Shown here: piece by piece, positions 44,229 through 53,180 of the stretch
Layout of the letters: each line of letters opens with the position of its first letter
Numbering within the stretch: position 1 is the stretch's first letter
Source of the DNA: Aminobacter ciceronei
GTDB lineage: Bacteria; Pseudomonadota; Alphaproteobacteria; Rhizobiales; Rhizobiaceae
Assembly: GCF_014138625.1 (NCBI RefSeq)
Contig: NZ_JACJHY010000018.1
Location: forward strand, 87,943 to 151,942
DNA: 64,000 nt
Direction: 5' to 3'
The notes under the pieces: model-generated
Database searches by the model: none
What the model was told of the DNA's origin: nothing
What the model saw: the letters and a program-made list of their open reading frames with translations, nothing else
Program-made: the position numbers and the translations under genes

Positions 44229-44342
44229 TGGGTGCGACGGCAGGACTTGAACCTGCGACCTCCCCGCCCATAATAGATGGGTCCGCCAAGACCACATCCA
44301 TCTGTCGAAAACGGGGGCTCTATCCGGCTGAGCTACGTCGCG
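44229..44342 (-). tRNA. tRNA-like element with enlarged anticodon arm
   Basis: Read on the minus strand: acceptor CGCGACG pairs with CGTCGCA except at the end (C1 with A72). TA, a D-arm GCTC-AGCCGGATA-GAGC, and a perfect T-arm GCAGG-TTCAAGT-CCTGC follow, and an encoded CCA lies at 44231-44229. The backbone resembles tRNA-Arg. The anticodon stem CCCCG / CGGGG closes over 45 bases instead of 7, with an inner hairpin AGATGG / CCATCT. If the first seven bases were the loop, the anticodon would be TTC, but this is unsafe. It may be a disrupted or insertion-bearing tRNA, or a functional tRNA mimic. Confidence 0.6.
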
Positions 44343-44349
44343 ATCTCGT

Positions 44350-44832
44350 TCACTCGCTCTTGACGAGCGTGAGCTTGGGCTTCTTGCGGGCGAGGCGGTC
44401 CTCACGCATCTTCTTCTTCGCCGCGATTTCGATCAGCTTCTCCTCGGCGTAGGGCGTCGCTGCCGCGATCAGCCCGTCTAGCTTGTAGAGGTTCGTTTGG
44501 CTGCCGTAGGGACCGTCGCGGCGCTCGACGCGCTCGATCAGTTTGGCGTCCTCGAGACGCTTGATGTGCTTTTGGATGGTGCGCACGCCCAGCTTCAGCG
44601 CCTTGGCAATCGTGCCCACGGATGGCGACGGCGGGTTGTCTGCGCGCCACCAATACTGCGTCAGGTGCAGGATGATGTTCATGTCGATCGGATCGAGGCC
44701 GAGCGCTTCCTGGCGCTCGATGATGATGTTCGGAATGCCGCTCCAGCCCGCCGACCAAAGCGGCTTGCTCCACTTCTTTTCGTTGATCTTGACCTTCTGC
44801 TCGTCGGTCGTCTTTGCTATCGTGTCGGCCAT
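44350..44832 (-). CDS. Winged-helix regulator or replication-type HTH protein
   Basis: 160 residues from ATG 44832. SVGTIAKALKLGVRTIQKHI and KRLEDAKLIERVERRDGPYG form a winged helix-turn-helix (about 73-112), with a basic C-terminal tail (KKKMREDRLARKKPK). EALGLDPIDMNIILHLTQYW precedes it, as in replication-initiator-like or GntR-like HTH proteins of plasmids. The tRNA-like element lies just beyond its stop. Target unknown. Confidence 0.7.
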   Translation of the reverse strand: MADTIAKTTDEQKVKINEKKWSKPLWSAGWSGIPNIIIERQEALGLDPIDMNIILHLTQYWWRADNPPSPSVGTIAKALKLGVRTIQKHIKRLEDAKLIERVERRDGPYGSQTNLYKLDGLIAAATPYAEEKLIEIAAKKKMREDRLARKKPKLTLVKSE

Positions 44833-45136
44833 CGGCTGACGTCCCCATGTGTTCGTTTCTACGCCATACATCTGCCCCAACCCGCTGCAAATCAAGGCTT
44901 CGGAGCAGTTGACCGGGCGAACGCTCATACGCCCTGGGACGTACGTGGGTTCGCCGGCCCCCGAATGCAATGACGGGAGTGCGGGTGGCCGTAGCGGCAC
45001 CCAAAGAAGGACGTATCGCAATCAGGACTTATGGGCAGACCGACTACAGGGAAACCCATAGGACACAGTACCCCCTGTCCGAGGGTTCACCCCCAAGTGC
45101 GGATTAGGGCTGGGTTGGCGGTGCCGTGTTAGCGGT
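44833..45136. other. Gap between two minus-strand genes
   Basis: About 300 bases lie upstream of the HTH gene and downstream of the next gene's stop. I see no open frame with coding character, no tRNA and no clear repeat. It presumably holds the HTH gene's promoter; no convincing -35/-10 pair stands out. Confidence 0.4.
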
Positions 45137-45715
45137 TCACGGGAGCTTCTGGTCGTCGGGCCGGGTAGCGTGCCACTCGTCGAGCAGGCTCTGTTTGTAA
45201 TCCTTCACCGCGCGGAGGGCCGCCGCCTCACCGCGCAGGCTGCGCTTCCCCGCCACCACACGCGGCTCATCCTCGATCGAGATGTTGATCGCGCCATCCT
45301 GCAACTGGACCTTCACGTGCGGGAAGCCGGCGTGCTGCGATTCGTTGGGGTAGAGGACCATCTCGAAGCCGGTATTCGCCTTGACCTTGACCTCATCGAG
45401 ACGCACCGCGCCTTCCGGCAGGGTCTTCAGCCAATGCTCGAAGCTCTCCATGAGGGCCGCGTGGAGCGGGGCGGAGACGGCGAAGGTATCATGCTTGGGC
45501 AGTACGCCGCGCGAGCTGAGTTGACGAGCCAGCGCAGCCTCTACTTCCTTGCTGTCTTCACCGGCGTCGATGAGCTGTTGCGCGGCGATCGGATAAGCCG
45601 CCGCCAAGGCGCTATCCAGTGCCATGCCTTGCTTTATGAGTGGCGCGGCGACCTTCCCCACCTGTTCGCCAAGCGCAAGTTCGGTCGTGGAGAAGGTCGG
45701 CAATTCGTCGGTCAT
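45137..45715 (-). CDS. Hypothetical protein with C-terminal DUF4160-like stretch
   Basis: 192 residues from ATG 45715. Residues 1-95 are helical (ELALGEQVGKVAAPLIKQGM, AQQLIDAGEDSKEVEAALAR). The C-terminal part (FPHVKVQLQDGAINISIEDE, then LDEWHATRPDDQKL) loosely resembles DUF4160 proteins, which bind partners in toxin-antitoxin-like contexts. Not firmly recognised. Divergent from imuA; the shared 113-base gap holds the SOS box, so it may also be damage-inducible. Confidence 0.5.
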   Translation of the reverse strand: MTDELPTFSTTELALGEQVGKVAAPLIKQGMALDSALAAAYPIAAQQLIDAGEDSKEVEAALARQLSSRGVLPKHDTFAVSAPLHAALMESFEHWLKTLPEGAVRLDEVKVKANTGFEMVLYPNESQHAGFPHVKVQLQDGAINISIEDEPRVVAGKRSLRGEAAALRAVKDYKQSLLDEWHATRPDDQKLP

Positions 45716-45782
45716 GGATATCCGGGCAGGTTTGGGGCCAAAGCGTCCGGAGTCTGACCCGGATTGACTCTTTTGCCAGAGA

Positions 45783-45797
45783 GAACAAAAATAGAAC
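45783..45797 (+). promoter_or_regulatory. SOS (LexA) box of the imuA-imuB-dnaE2 operon
   Basis: GAACAAAAATAGAAC is an exact GAAC-N7-GAAC, the alphaproteobacterial LexA operator. TTGACT at 45764-45769 is the likely -35, and the A-rich box centre falls where the -10 is expected, so LexA would block the promoter directly. imuA starts 32 bases downstream. Confidence 0.88.
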
Positions 45798-45828
45798 ATA
45801 TCGAAAATCGGAGACGAGCGCGACGGGC

Positions 45829-46590
45829 ATGGCCATGTCCTCGAACAGCCCTGCATTGTCCGAACTTCGGGAACGCATCGCGCGCCTCGAAGGCGGCTCT
45901 ACGCGCCGGCGCGAGGTCCTTCCCTTCGGTGTCTCCGAAATCGACAGGGTGCTGCCGGGAGGAGGGCTGGCCCTCGGCGCCTTGCACGAGGTCGCCGGCG
46001 GGGCCAATGGCGCGGTCGACGGCGCCGCGGCCGCCCTTTGGGCCGCCGGCGTCGCCGCGCGAACGCGCGGCCGGGTGCTGTGGTGCGTCACGCGCCAGGA
46101 TCTCTTTGCGCCCTCGCTCGCCCAGGCCGGTCTGCCGCCCGGCCGGGTGATCTATGTCGAGGCCGGCGACGAGGCGGCGGTTCTCGCCTGTTTCGAGGAA
46201 GGTCTTCGGCATGGTGGGCTGGGTGCTGTCGTCGCCGAGCTGGCGCGCCTGCCGATGACCAGCTCGCGCCGCCTGCAGCTTGCCGCAGAGGCCTCCGGTA
46301 CGCTCGGAATCGCCATTCGCCGCTGGCGGCGCCAGACCGAAGCAACCGATTTTGGACAACCGACCGCTGCGGTGAGCCGCTGGCGCGTCTCCGCGCTTTC
46401 CTCCCGACCGCTGCCGGTGCCCGGCGTCGGCCGCCCCCGCTGGCGGCTCGAGCTGCTGCGCGTCAGGGCTGGGGAAAGCGCCGACTTTGAAGTGGAATCT
46501 TGCGATGCCAAGGGTCGTCTCGCTCTATCTTCCGACCTGGCCGACCGATCGTCTGCGCCGCAAGCTCGGAGCATCGGCGCCGCCGGCTGA
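45829..46590 (+). CDS. imuA: ImuA, SOS mutasome accessory protein
   Basis: 253 residues from ATG 45829, which begins the conserved MAMSSNSPALSELRERIARL; the frame is open further upstream into the promoter but that cannot be translated. RecA/SulA-like fold: REVLPFGVSEIDRVLPGGGL, CVTRQDLFAPSLAQAGL, RLPMTSSRRLQLAAEASGTL and the usual end [13 protein letters not shown]. It bridges RecA with ImuB and DnaE2 during error-prone lesion bypass. The 3' end overlaps imuB by 86 bases. Confidence 0.9.
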   Translation: MAMSSNSPALSELRERIARLEGGSTRRREVLPFGVSEIDRVLPGGGLALGALHEVAGGANGAVDGAAAALWAAGVAARTRGRVLWCVTRQDLFAPSLAQAGLPPGRVIYVEAGDEAAVLACFEEGLRHGGLGAVVAELARLPMTSSRRLQLAAEASGTLGIAIRRWRRQTEATDFGQPTAAVSRWRVSALSSRPLPVPGVGRPRWRLELLRVRAGESADFEVESCDAKGRLALSSDLADRSSAPQARSIGAAG

Positions 46591-48025
46591 CACGCCGATT
46601 GTCCTGTTCGGCCGGCAGGGTCGCCGACGCGAGGTCCTCGCCCTCGATGCCGCCGCGCGAAACGCCGGCCTCAGGATCGGCATGCCGGCGAGCAAGGCGC
46701 AGGTCCTCGTTCCTGACATCGTCAGCCTCGAGCTCGATCCGGCCGAGGACGCGGCCGCGCTCGACCGTCTCGCGCTTTGGGCACTGCGCTACGCGCCGAT
46801 CGTCGCGCCCGATCCGCCGGATGGGCTCATCATCGACACCAGCGGCGCCGACCATCTGCATGGCGGCGAGGCGGCGATGCTCACCAGCCTGGTCGACCGG
46901 ATCGAGACGTCCGGCATTGCCGCCCGGGCGGCGGTCGCCGATGCCTGGGGCACCGCCCATGCCGCGGCGCGGTTCCTGGCGCGGCCGGTCTCCGTCATCC
47001 CACCCCGGCAGGCCGCGGCCGCCATGCGGGATCTGCCGATCGGCGCGCTGCGCTTGCCAACCTCGATCGTCGACGGGCTTCACTTTCTCGGCTTCGAGCG
47101 CATCGGCGACGTCGAGGACACGCCGAAGGCGCCGCTGACGCATCGCTTCGGGCCGGAGCTCATGCGCCGGCTCGACCAGGCCATGGCGCGCGCTGCCGAG
47201 CCCTTCGAGCCGTTGCGCTCGCCGGAGCAGATCGAGGTCCGCCGCGCCTTCGGCGAGCCGATCGGCGCCGCCGAGACGATCGCGCGCTATACGGGCAAGC
47301 TGGTCGACCAGCTCTGTGTGGCCCTCGAGCAGCAGGGGCTCGGCGCGCGCCGGCTCGATCTGCTGTTTCATCGCGTCGACAATCGTATCGAGGCGATCCG
47401 CGTCGGCACGGCGGCGCCGGTGCGCGAGTCGCGCCGGCTGACCCGGCTCCTCACCGATCGCATCGAGACCGTCGATCCCGGCTTCGGCATCGAGCTCATG
47501 ACGCTGACCGCGACGCTCGCGGAACCGCTGCGTGACCGGCAGACCATTTCGTCGCTGGTCGAGCCGGAAGAGCCGGACATTTCCGATCTGATCGACGTCA
47601 TCGCCAATCGTCTGGGCGCGAGCCGGCTCTATCGCTTCGCGCCGGTCGAAAGCGACGTGCCGGAGCGCTCGGTCAAGCGGGTAGCGCCGACTGCGCCCGA
47701 AGATGGCGCGAGCTGGCCCGGTGAATGGCCGCGGCCGTCGCGCCTGCTCTCGCCACCCGAGCCGATCGACACCATGGCGCTGCTGCCGGACAACCCGCCC
47801 GTGTGGTTCACCTGGCGCGGCATCCGGCGCCGCGTCGCCCGCGCCGACGGTCCCGAACGGATCTTCGGCGAATGGTGGCTGCATCATGCCGAGACGACAT
47901 CGGTACGGGATTACTTCCGGGTCGAGGACGAAAGCGGCGAGCGATTCTGGATCTATCGCGCCGGCGACGGCGAGGATCCGGCGACCGGCTCGCACAAATG
48001 GTTCCTGCACGGGATCTTCGCATGA
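46505..48025 (+). CDS. imuB: ImuB, Y-family-like mutasome scaffold
   Basis: 506 residues from ATG 46505 ([20 protein letters not shown], the canonical start). It has Y-family polymerase architecture: [16 protein letters not shown] near 110, [15 protein letters not shown] near 143, and helix-hairpin-helix [20 protein letters not shown] near 192. The tail ends FWIYRAGDG and WFLHGIFA. ImuB proteins lack the catalytic acids and serve as the hub joining ImuA, DnaE2 and the beta clamp. It ends in ATGA with dnaE2. Confidence 0.92.
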   Translation: MPRVVSLYLPTWPTDRLRRKLGASAPPADTPIVLFGRQGRRREVLALDAAARNAGLRIGMPASKAQVLVPDIVSLELDPAEDAAALDRLALWALRYAPIVAPDPPDGLIIDTSGADHLHGGEAAMLTSLVDRIETSGIAARAAVADAWGTAHAAARFLARPVSVIPPRQAAAAMRDLPIGALRLPTSIVDGLHFLGFERIGDVEDTPKAPLTHRFGPELMRRLDQAMARAAEPFEPLRSPEQIEVRRAFGEPIGAAETIARYTGKLVDQLCVALEQQGLGARRLDLLFHRVDNRIEAIRVGTAAPVRESRRLTRLLTDRIETVDPGFGIELMTLTATLAEPLRDRQTISSLVEPEEPDISDLIDVIANRLGASRLYRFAPVESDVPERSVKRVAPTAPEDGASWPGEWPRPSRLLSPPEPIDTMALLPDNPPVWFTWRGIRRRVARADGPERIFGEWWLHHAETTSVRDYFRVEDESGERFWIYRAGDGEDPATGSHKWFLHGIFA

Positions 48026-51000
48026 GCCGGCCGCGCTATGCCGAGCTGCAGGTGACCTCGCATTTCTCGTTTCTGCGGGGCGCAAGCTCCTGCGACGAGC
48101 TCTTCGCGCAGGCCGCGCTGCTCGGCATCGAGGCGCTCGCCGTGGTCGACCGCAACAGTCTCGCCGGCGTCGTGCGCGCCCACGAGGCGGCGAAGACGAC
48201 CGGCGTCCGGCTCGTCGTCGGCTGCCGCCTCGACTTCGCCGACGGCATGTCGCTGCTCGTCTATCCCAAGGACCGGGCGGCCTATGGCCGCCTGTGTCGT
48301 CTTTTGTCATTGGGCAAATCACGCGGCGGCAAGGGTCTCTGCCATCTCGAGTGGGCAGATGTCGTCGCCTATGGCGAAGGGCTGATCGCGGTCCTCCTGC
48401 CCGACGCCGCAGACGACACCTGCGCCATGCAGTTGCGCCGCTTGCGCGACGTGTTCGGGACGAACGCCTACGTCGCCCTCACGCTGCGCCGGCGCCCCAA
48501 CGACCAGCTGCGCATCCACGAACTCGCCAATCTGGCGACGCAGATGCGGGTGCCGAGCGTGGTGACGAACGATGTTCTATTTCATCATCCCGAGCGTCGG
48601 GTGCTGCAGGACGTCGTCACCTGCATCCGGCACAACATCACCATCGACGATGCCGGCTTTCGCCGCGAGCGCCATGCCGATCGGCACCTCAAGCCGCCCG
48701 AAGAAATGCATCGGCTTTTCAGTCGCTATCCCGAAGCCCTGGCTCGGACTGTCGCGATTGCGGAGCAATGCCGCTTCTCACTCGAAGAGCTCGCCTATCA
48801 ATATCCCGAAGAGAAGACCATGCCGGGCCTCACCGCGCAGCAGGCGCTCGAAAAGCTCACCTGGGAAGGCGCGGCCCGGCGCTATCCCGAAGGCGTCCCG
48901 GACAAGGTCATCGGCCTGCTGAAGCACGAGCTCGGCCTGATCGAGACTTTACAGTATGCGCCCTACTTCCTGACCGTGAACGCCATCGTGGCCTTCGCGC
49001 GGTCGAAGGACATCCTGTGCCAGGGCCGGGGATCAGCAGCCAACTCGGCGGTCTGCTACGTGCTCGGCATCACCAGCATCGATCCCGACCGCAACAATCT
49101 GCTGTTCGAGCGCTTCGTCAGCCAGGAGCGCAAGGAGCCGCCCGACATCGATGTCGATTTCGAGCACGAACGGCGCGAGATCGTCATGCAGTGGGTGTAC
49201 GAGACCTATGGGCGCGATCACGCCGCGCTCTGTTCGACCGTCGTGAGGTATCACACCAAGGGTGCCGTGCGGGACATCGGCAAGGCGCTCGGACTGCCCG
49301 AGGACGTCACCAAACTGCTGTCCTCACAGGTCTGGGGGCACGGCGAGGGCATCGACGAGACACGCGCCCGTGAGCTCAACCTCAACCTCGCCGACCGGCG
49401 CCTAACGCTAACGCTCGAGCTGGCGCGGCAGCTCGAAGGCACGCCGCGGCATCTGTCGCAGCATCCGGGCGGGTTCGTCCTGACGCACGACCGGCTCGAC
49501 GAGCTGGTCCCGATCGAGCCGGCCCGCATGGTCGACCGCCAGGTGATCGAATGGGACAAGGACGATATCGATGTCCTGAAATTCATGAAGGTCGACGTCC
49601 TCGCCCTCGGGATGCTCACTTGCATGAAGCGCAGCTTCGATCTGCTTGCGGAGCACAAGGGCGTGTCGCTCGACCTCGCCACCATCCCGGCGGAGGATCC
49701 GGCGACCTATGCGATGATCCGCAAGGCCGACACGGTCGGCGTCTTCCAGATCGAGAGCCGGGCGCAAATGTCGATGCTGCCGCGCATCAAGCCGCGCACC
49801 TTCTACGACCTGGTCGTCGAAGTGGCGATCGTGCGGCCCGGCCCGATCCAGGGCGATATGGTGCATCCCTATCTTCGCCGACGAGAGGGCAAGGAGCCGG
49901 TCGAGTTCCCGACGCCCGAGCTCGAGCGGGTGCTCGGTAAGACGCTGGGTGTACCGCTGTTCCAGGAGCAGGCGATGCAGGTCGCCATGGTCTGCGCCGG
50001 CTTTTCCGCCGGCGAGGCCGACCAGTTGCGCCGCGCCATGGCGACTTTCAAACACACTGGCGGGGTCTCGAAATTCCGCGACAAGCTGGTCGGCGGCATG
50101 ATCGCCAATGGCTATACGCCGGACTTCGCCGCCAACACCTTCAAGCAGCTTGAGGGTTTTGGCAGCTATGGCTTTCCGGAGTCGCACGCTGCCAGCTTTG
50201 CGCTGATCGCCTACGCGTCATCCTGGATGAAATGCCATCATCCCGACGTGTTCTGCGCCGCGTTGCTCAACTCGCAGCCCATGGGCTTTTACCTGCCAGC
50301 CCAGATCGTGCGCGACGCGATCAGCCACGGCGTCGAGATCCGCCCCGTCTGCATTAATGCGAGTCGCTGGGATTGCACGCTCGAGCCGGTGGGTGAGGAC
50401 GGCCGTTTCGCCGTGCGTCTCGGCATGCGGCTGGTGAAGGGTTTGGCCAACGACGATGCGGCCGCCACTATCGCGGCGCGAGGCGATCAGCCTTTCTCGT
50501 CCGTCGATGATGTCTGGCATCGCGCCGGCGTGCCGGCAGCCTCGCTGGTGCAGCTCGCCGAGGCCGACGCCTTCCGTCCCTCGCTCGGCCTGGCGCGGCG
50601 CGAGGCGCTCTGGTCGCTGAAAGGTCTTCACGACGACCCGCTGCCGCTCTTTGCCGCCGCGTCCGAGCGCGAGCGGCGCACCATTGTCGAGCGGATCGAA
50701 CCGGCCGTCACGTTGCGCCCCATGGTGGCCGGCCGCGAAGTGGTCGAGGACTATGGCCATGTCGGTCTCACGCTGCGCGAGCATCCGGTCGCCTTCCTGC
50801 GGGCCGGCCTCAGCAAGCGGCGCATAGTCACCTGCGCCGAGGCCATGGCGGCGCGCGACGGCCGCTGGCTCGAGGCCGCGGGCCTGGTTCTGGTGCGACA
50901 GCGGCCCGGCTCTGCCAAGGGCGTCATGTTTGTGACGATGGAGGACGAGACCGGCGCCGCCAATATCGTCGTGTGGGTCAAGGTGTTCGAGAAATTCCGT

Positions 51001-51288
51001 CGCACCATGCTGTCGGCCTCGATGCTCGCCGTGCGCGGGCGCATCCAGCGGGAGGGCGACGTCGTTCACCTCGTCGCCAACACCGTCACCGATCTCTCGG
51101 CCGAGCTCGCCAGCGTGGGCAATCGTGACACGGCGTTTCCGCTGCCGCATGGCCGCGGGGACGAGGCGCATCATGGCGGACCGGGGATCGATCCGCGCAA
51201 CCTGCCGAAAGGATTCCGCCCACGCGACCTGGTCGATCCGACCCTCAAGGTCGATCCGATCCGGGTGAAGACGAGGGACTTTCGTTAG
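48022..51288 (+). CDS. dnaE2: DnaE2 (ImuC), error-prone C-family DNA polymerase
   Basis: 1088 residues from ATG 48022, full length. N-terminal PHP domain ([20 protein letters not shown]), then polymerase palm with catalytic [16 protein letters not shown] (residues about 373-388), [15 protein letters not shown], and [22 protein letters not shown]-terminal OB-fold ([20 protein letters not shown]) is followed by the ending GFRPRDLV. Performs damage-induced mutagenic synthesis with ImuA and ImuB under LexA control. The chromosome would carry the replicative dnaE1. Confidence 0.95.
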   Translation: MSRPRYAELQVTSHFSFLRGASSCDELFAQAALLGIEALAVVDRNSLAGVVRAHEAAKTTGVRLVVGCRLDFADGMSLLVYPKDRAAYGRLCRLLSLGKSRGGKGLCHLEWADVVAYGEGLIAVLLPDAADDTCAMQLRRLRDVFGTNAYVALTLRRRPNDQLRIHELANLATQMRVPSVVTNDVLFHHPERRVLQDVVTCIRHNITIDDAGFRRERHADRHLKPPEEMHRLFSRYPEALARTVAIAEQCRFSLEELAYQYPEEKTMPGLTAQQALEKLTWEGAARRYPEGVPDKVIGLLKHELGLIETLQYAPYFLTVNAIVAFARSKDILCQGRGSAANSAVCYVLGITSIDPDRNNLLFERFVSQERKEPPDIDVDFEHERREIVMQWVYETYGRDHAALCSTVVRYHTKGAVRDIGKALGLPEDVTKLLSSQVWGHGEGIDETRARELNLNLADRRLTLTLELARQLEGTPRHLSQHPGGFVLTHDRLDELVPIEPARMVDRQVIEWDKDDIDVLKFMKVDVLALGMLTCMKRSFDLLAEHKGVSLDLATIPAEDPATYAMIRKADTVGVFQIESRAQMSMLPRIKPRTFYDLVVEVAIVRPGPIQGDMVHPYLRRREGKEPVEFPTPELERVLGKTLGVPLFQEQAMQVAMVCAGFSAGEADQLRRAMATFKHTGGVSKFRDKLVGGMIANGYTPDFAANTFKQLEGFGSYGFPESHAASFALIAYASSWMKCHHPDVFCAALLNSQPMGFYLPAQIVRDAISHGVEIRPVCINASRWDCTLEPVGEDGRFAVRLGMRLVKGLANDDAAATIAARGDQPFSSVDDVWHRAGVPAASLVQLAEADAFRPSLGLARREALWSLKGLHDDPLPLFAAASERERRTIVERIEPAVTLRPMVAGREVVEDYGHVGLTLREHPVAFLRAGLSKRRIVTCAEAMAARDGRWLEAAGLVLVRQRPGSAKGVMFVTMEDETGAANIVVWVKVFEKFRRTMLSASMLAVRGRIQREGDVVHLVANTVTDLSAELASVGNRDTAFPLPHGRGDEAHHGGPGIDPRNLPKGFRPRDLVDPTLKVDPIRVKTRDFR

Positions 51289-51329
51289 GCATGAACAACA
51301 CCGGAAAGCGAATAATCGACAGGAAAAGG

Positions 51330-51358
51330 TTGAAAATGCCAGCAGGCATGTGCATATT
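51330..51358 (+). promoter_or_regulatory. Promoter with internal palindrome before the ATPase gene
   Basis: TTGAAA (51330-51335), 17 bases and CATATT (51353-51358) give a promoter whose start would fall on or beside the ATG at 51365, implying a leaderless or nearly leaderless message. Between the boxes lies ATGCC-AGCA-GGCAT (51336-51349), an inverted repeat in operator position. The regulator is not obvious; the convergent XRE gene at 54056-54808 is one candidate. Confidence 0.5.
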
Positions 51359-51364
51359 AGTGCC

Positions 51365-52594
51365 ATGCTGTACCGTCTGGAAATCGAGAACTTTTATTCG
51401 ATCCGCGACCCGCAGGTCCTCGACCTGCGCATCGGCAAGAACGTGCCTGATCTGCCCGAGCGGTTCGGCAGTATCTTCCCGCACTCGGAGGAGCGCGTCG
51501 CCAAGGCGATCGCCCTGTTCGGACCCAACGGGTCAGGCAAGTCCACCGTGTTGCGCGCCCTGGCCTTCGTCTCCTGGTTCATCGGCGAGAGCTTCCAGCA
51601 CAAGGGCCCGGGTCTTCCCTGCGAGCGTTTCAACGACGAGGAATCCGCCAACCGCCCGATCCGGCTCGCCATCGAACTGGGCGGATTACTCGACCTCAGC
51701 GGCGCAGAGCTCAGTGCCGAGCAGATCGCGGCCTCCGACGATCTCGGCACCTTCCGCTACGAATTGCACCTGCAGCCCACCGACGGCTTGATTAGAACCG
51801 TCACCTACGAAGCTCTGCGTATGAAGCGCAAGGGACAGGGGAAATGGCAGCGCGTGTTCGAACGCGACGCCGAGCGGAAGGTCCAGGGGTCGCGGACCTT
51901 TCCTCTTAGCGGTTTTGCCCAGGTGGTCGACAAGATCCGCGAGGATGCCAGCGTCGTCGCGACGCTCGCGCTTTTCGAGCACCAGGCTTCGAAGGTGATC
52001 CTCCAGGCGGCGGCTTCAGTCTATCGCAACATCCTCATCGACCGCACCGATCTGGGCGACCAGGCGGTAATCCAGTATCTGGCTCAGAACCCGCCGGTCG
52101 TGGCAGCGCTCAACCGCGAGCTGCAGCGCATCGACCTGGGCGTCGAAGAGATGCAGATCGTTCAGGCTGCCACCGGCCCGGTCGCGCTATTCCGCCACCA
52201 GGGCCTGCATGTCGATATGCCGTGGGGCCTCGAGAGCCACGGCACGCGCTCCTTCATCCGCATTTTCCCGCTGATCCTGCTGGCCCTGCAGCGCGGTGGC
52301 GTGGCGCTCATCGACGAGCTCGACCAGTCGATCCACCCGCTGATCCTGCCCGAGATCGTCCGCTGGTTCTACGACCCCGAGCGCAATCCTTACGACGCCC
52401 AGCTCTGGATGACCTGTCATTCTGCGTCCTTGCTCGACGACCTCGCCAAGGAAGAGGTGGTGTTCTGCGAGAAAGACAGCGGCGGCCGGTCACACGTCTA
52501 CAGCCTGATGGACGTTGGCGCCGTTCGCCGCACCGACAATCTCTACAAGAAATATCTCGGCGGCGTGTACGGCGCGATCCCCCAGGTTGGATGA
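51365..52594 (+). CDS. AAA ATPase of RloA/AbiL type
   Basis: 409 residues. RecF/SMC-like P-loop ATPase: LYRLEIENFYSIRDPQVLDL at the start, Walker A FGPNGSGKST (52-61), Walker B GVALIDELDQSIHPLILPEI near 314, and the late MTCHSASLLDDLAKEEVVF. Such ATPases encoded next to an RloB protein form AbiL/RloAB-type phage-resistance pairs. It overlaps rloB-like by ATGA. Presumably senses infection and controls the partners. Confidence 0.82.
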   Translation: MLYRLEIENFYSIRDPQVLDLRIGKNVPDLPERFGSIFPHSEERVAKAIALFGPNGSGKSTVLRALAFVSWFIGESFQHKGPGLPCERFNDEESANRPIRLAIELGGLLDLSGAELSAEQIAASDDLGTFRYELHLQPTDGLIRTVTYEALRMKRKGQGKWQRVFERDAERKVQGSRTFPLSGFAQVVDKIREDASVVATLALFEHQASKVILQAAASVYRNILIDRTDLGDQAVIQYLAQNPPVVAALNRELQRIDLGVEEMQIVQAATGPVALFRHQGLHVDMPWGLESHGTRSFIRIFPLILLALQRGGVALIDELDQSIHPLILPEIVRWFYDPERNPYDAQLWMTCHSASLLDDLAKEEVVFCEKDSGGRSHVYSLMDVGAVRRTDNLYKKYLGGVYGAIPQVG

Positions 52595-53157
52595 GGATGC
52601 GCCGGCCGATCATCAAACCGAAAACGCCGATCTTTCTGGGCTGCGAGGGAGAATCCGAACAGGCCTATGGCCAGTTGCTCAACGATCTTCTGCAGGCCGA
52701 GGGCCGTCCGGTCCACCTCGAGGTGGTGAACCTCAGTCCCGGCGCTGGCGACCCCATCGCACGCCTCCGGCGTGCCGCCCAGGAGATCGCCCGGCGCCGG
52801 CAGCGCCGCTCTGAATTCGCACGGCGCGCCGTTCTCCTCGACCTCGATCAGGTCCAGAACGACAATCAGCGACGCCAGCAGGCGGAGCAGCTCGCCAATC
52901 AGCTCGACATCCGCATCATCTGGCAGGAGCCGTGCCACGAGGCCCTGCTGCTGCGTCACCTTAACGGCTTTGCCCAGCACCGCCCGCCCTCGACGCCCGC
53001 CTCGGCTAACGCCCTCAATGGCGCCTGGCCGCAATACGCCAAGCCCATGACCAAGATCCTCCTGGCGCGTCGCATCGGACTTGCCGACGTCCGTCGGGCC
53101 GCCAATGTCGAACCCGCGCTTGCCGCCTTCCTTCACGATATCGGGCTTCTGCCCTGA
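52591..53157 (+). CDS. RloB/AbiLii-like protein
   Basis: 188 residues. PIFLGCEGESEQAYGQLLND near the N-terminus matches the RloB CEGxxTExxY motif, a Toprim-like acidic site. AVLLDLDQVQNDNQRRQQ follows with further acids (Asp residues near 83-87). RIIWQEPCHEALLLRHLNGF and a short C-terminus complete the family pattern. The Toprim-like fold suggests an RNA or DNA cleaving effector. Translationally coupled to the ATPase; 23 bases separate it from the TIR gene. Confidence 0.8.
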   Translation: MRMRRPIIKPKTPIFLGCEGESEQAYGQLLNDLLQAEGRPVHLEVVNLSPGAGDPIARLRRAAQEIARRRQRRSEFARRAVLLDLDQVQNDNQRRQQAEQLANQLDIRIIWQEPCHEALLLRHLNGFAQHRPPSTPASANALNGAWPQYAKPMTKILLARRIGLADVRRAANVEPALAAFLHDIGLLP

Positions 53158-53180
53158 TCCCTCATCCAGAAAGCACACGC

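Noticed and set aside
44199..44405. 68-codon minus-strand ORF
   Set aside because: Its peptide contains the typical pattern obtained by translating a tRNA gene; the DNA folds as a tRNA-like element instead.
45137..45715. Assigning this gene as an antitoxin of DUF4160 type
   Set aside because: Resemblance is confined to a short C-terminal stretch; left as hypothetical.
46463..48322. 619-codon minus-strand ORF
   Set aside because: Complete overlap with imuB/dnaE2 on the other strand; Arg-rich composition without any motif, a high-GC shadow.
47703..49373. 556-codon plus-strand ORF across imuB and dnaE2
   Set aside because: Very rich in Arg and Pro, no family resemblance; the real frames are conserved along their whole length.
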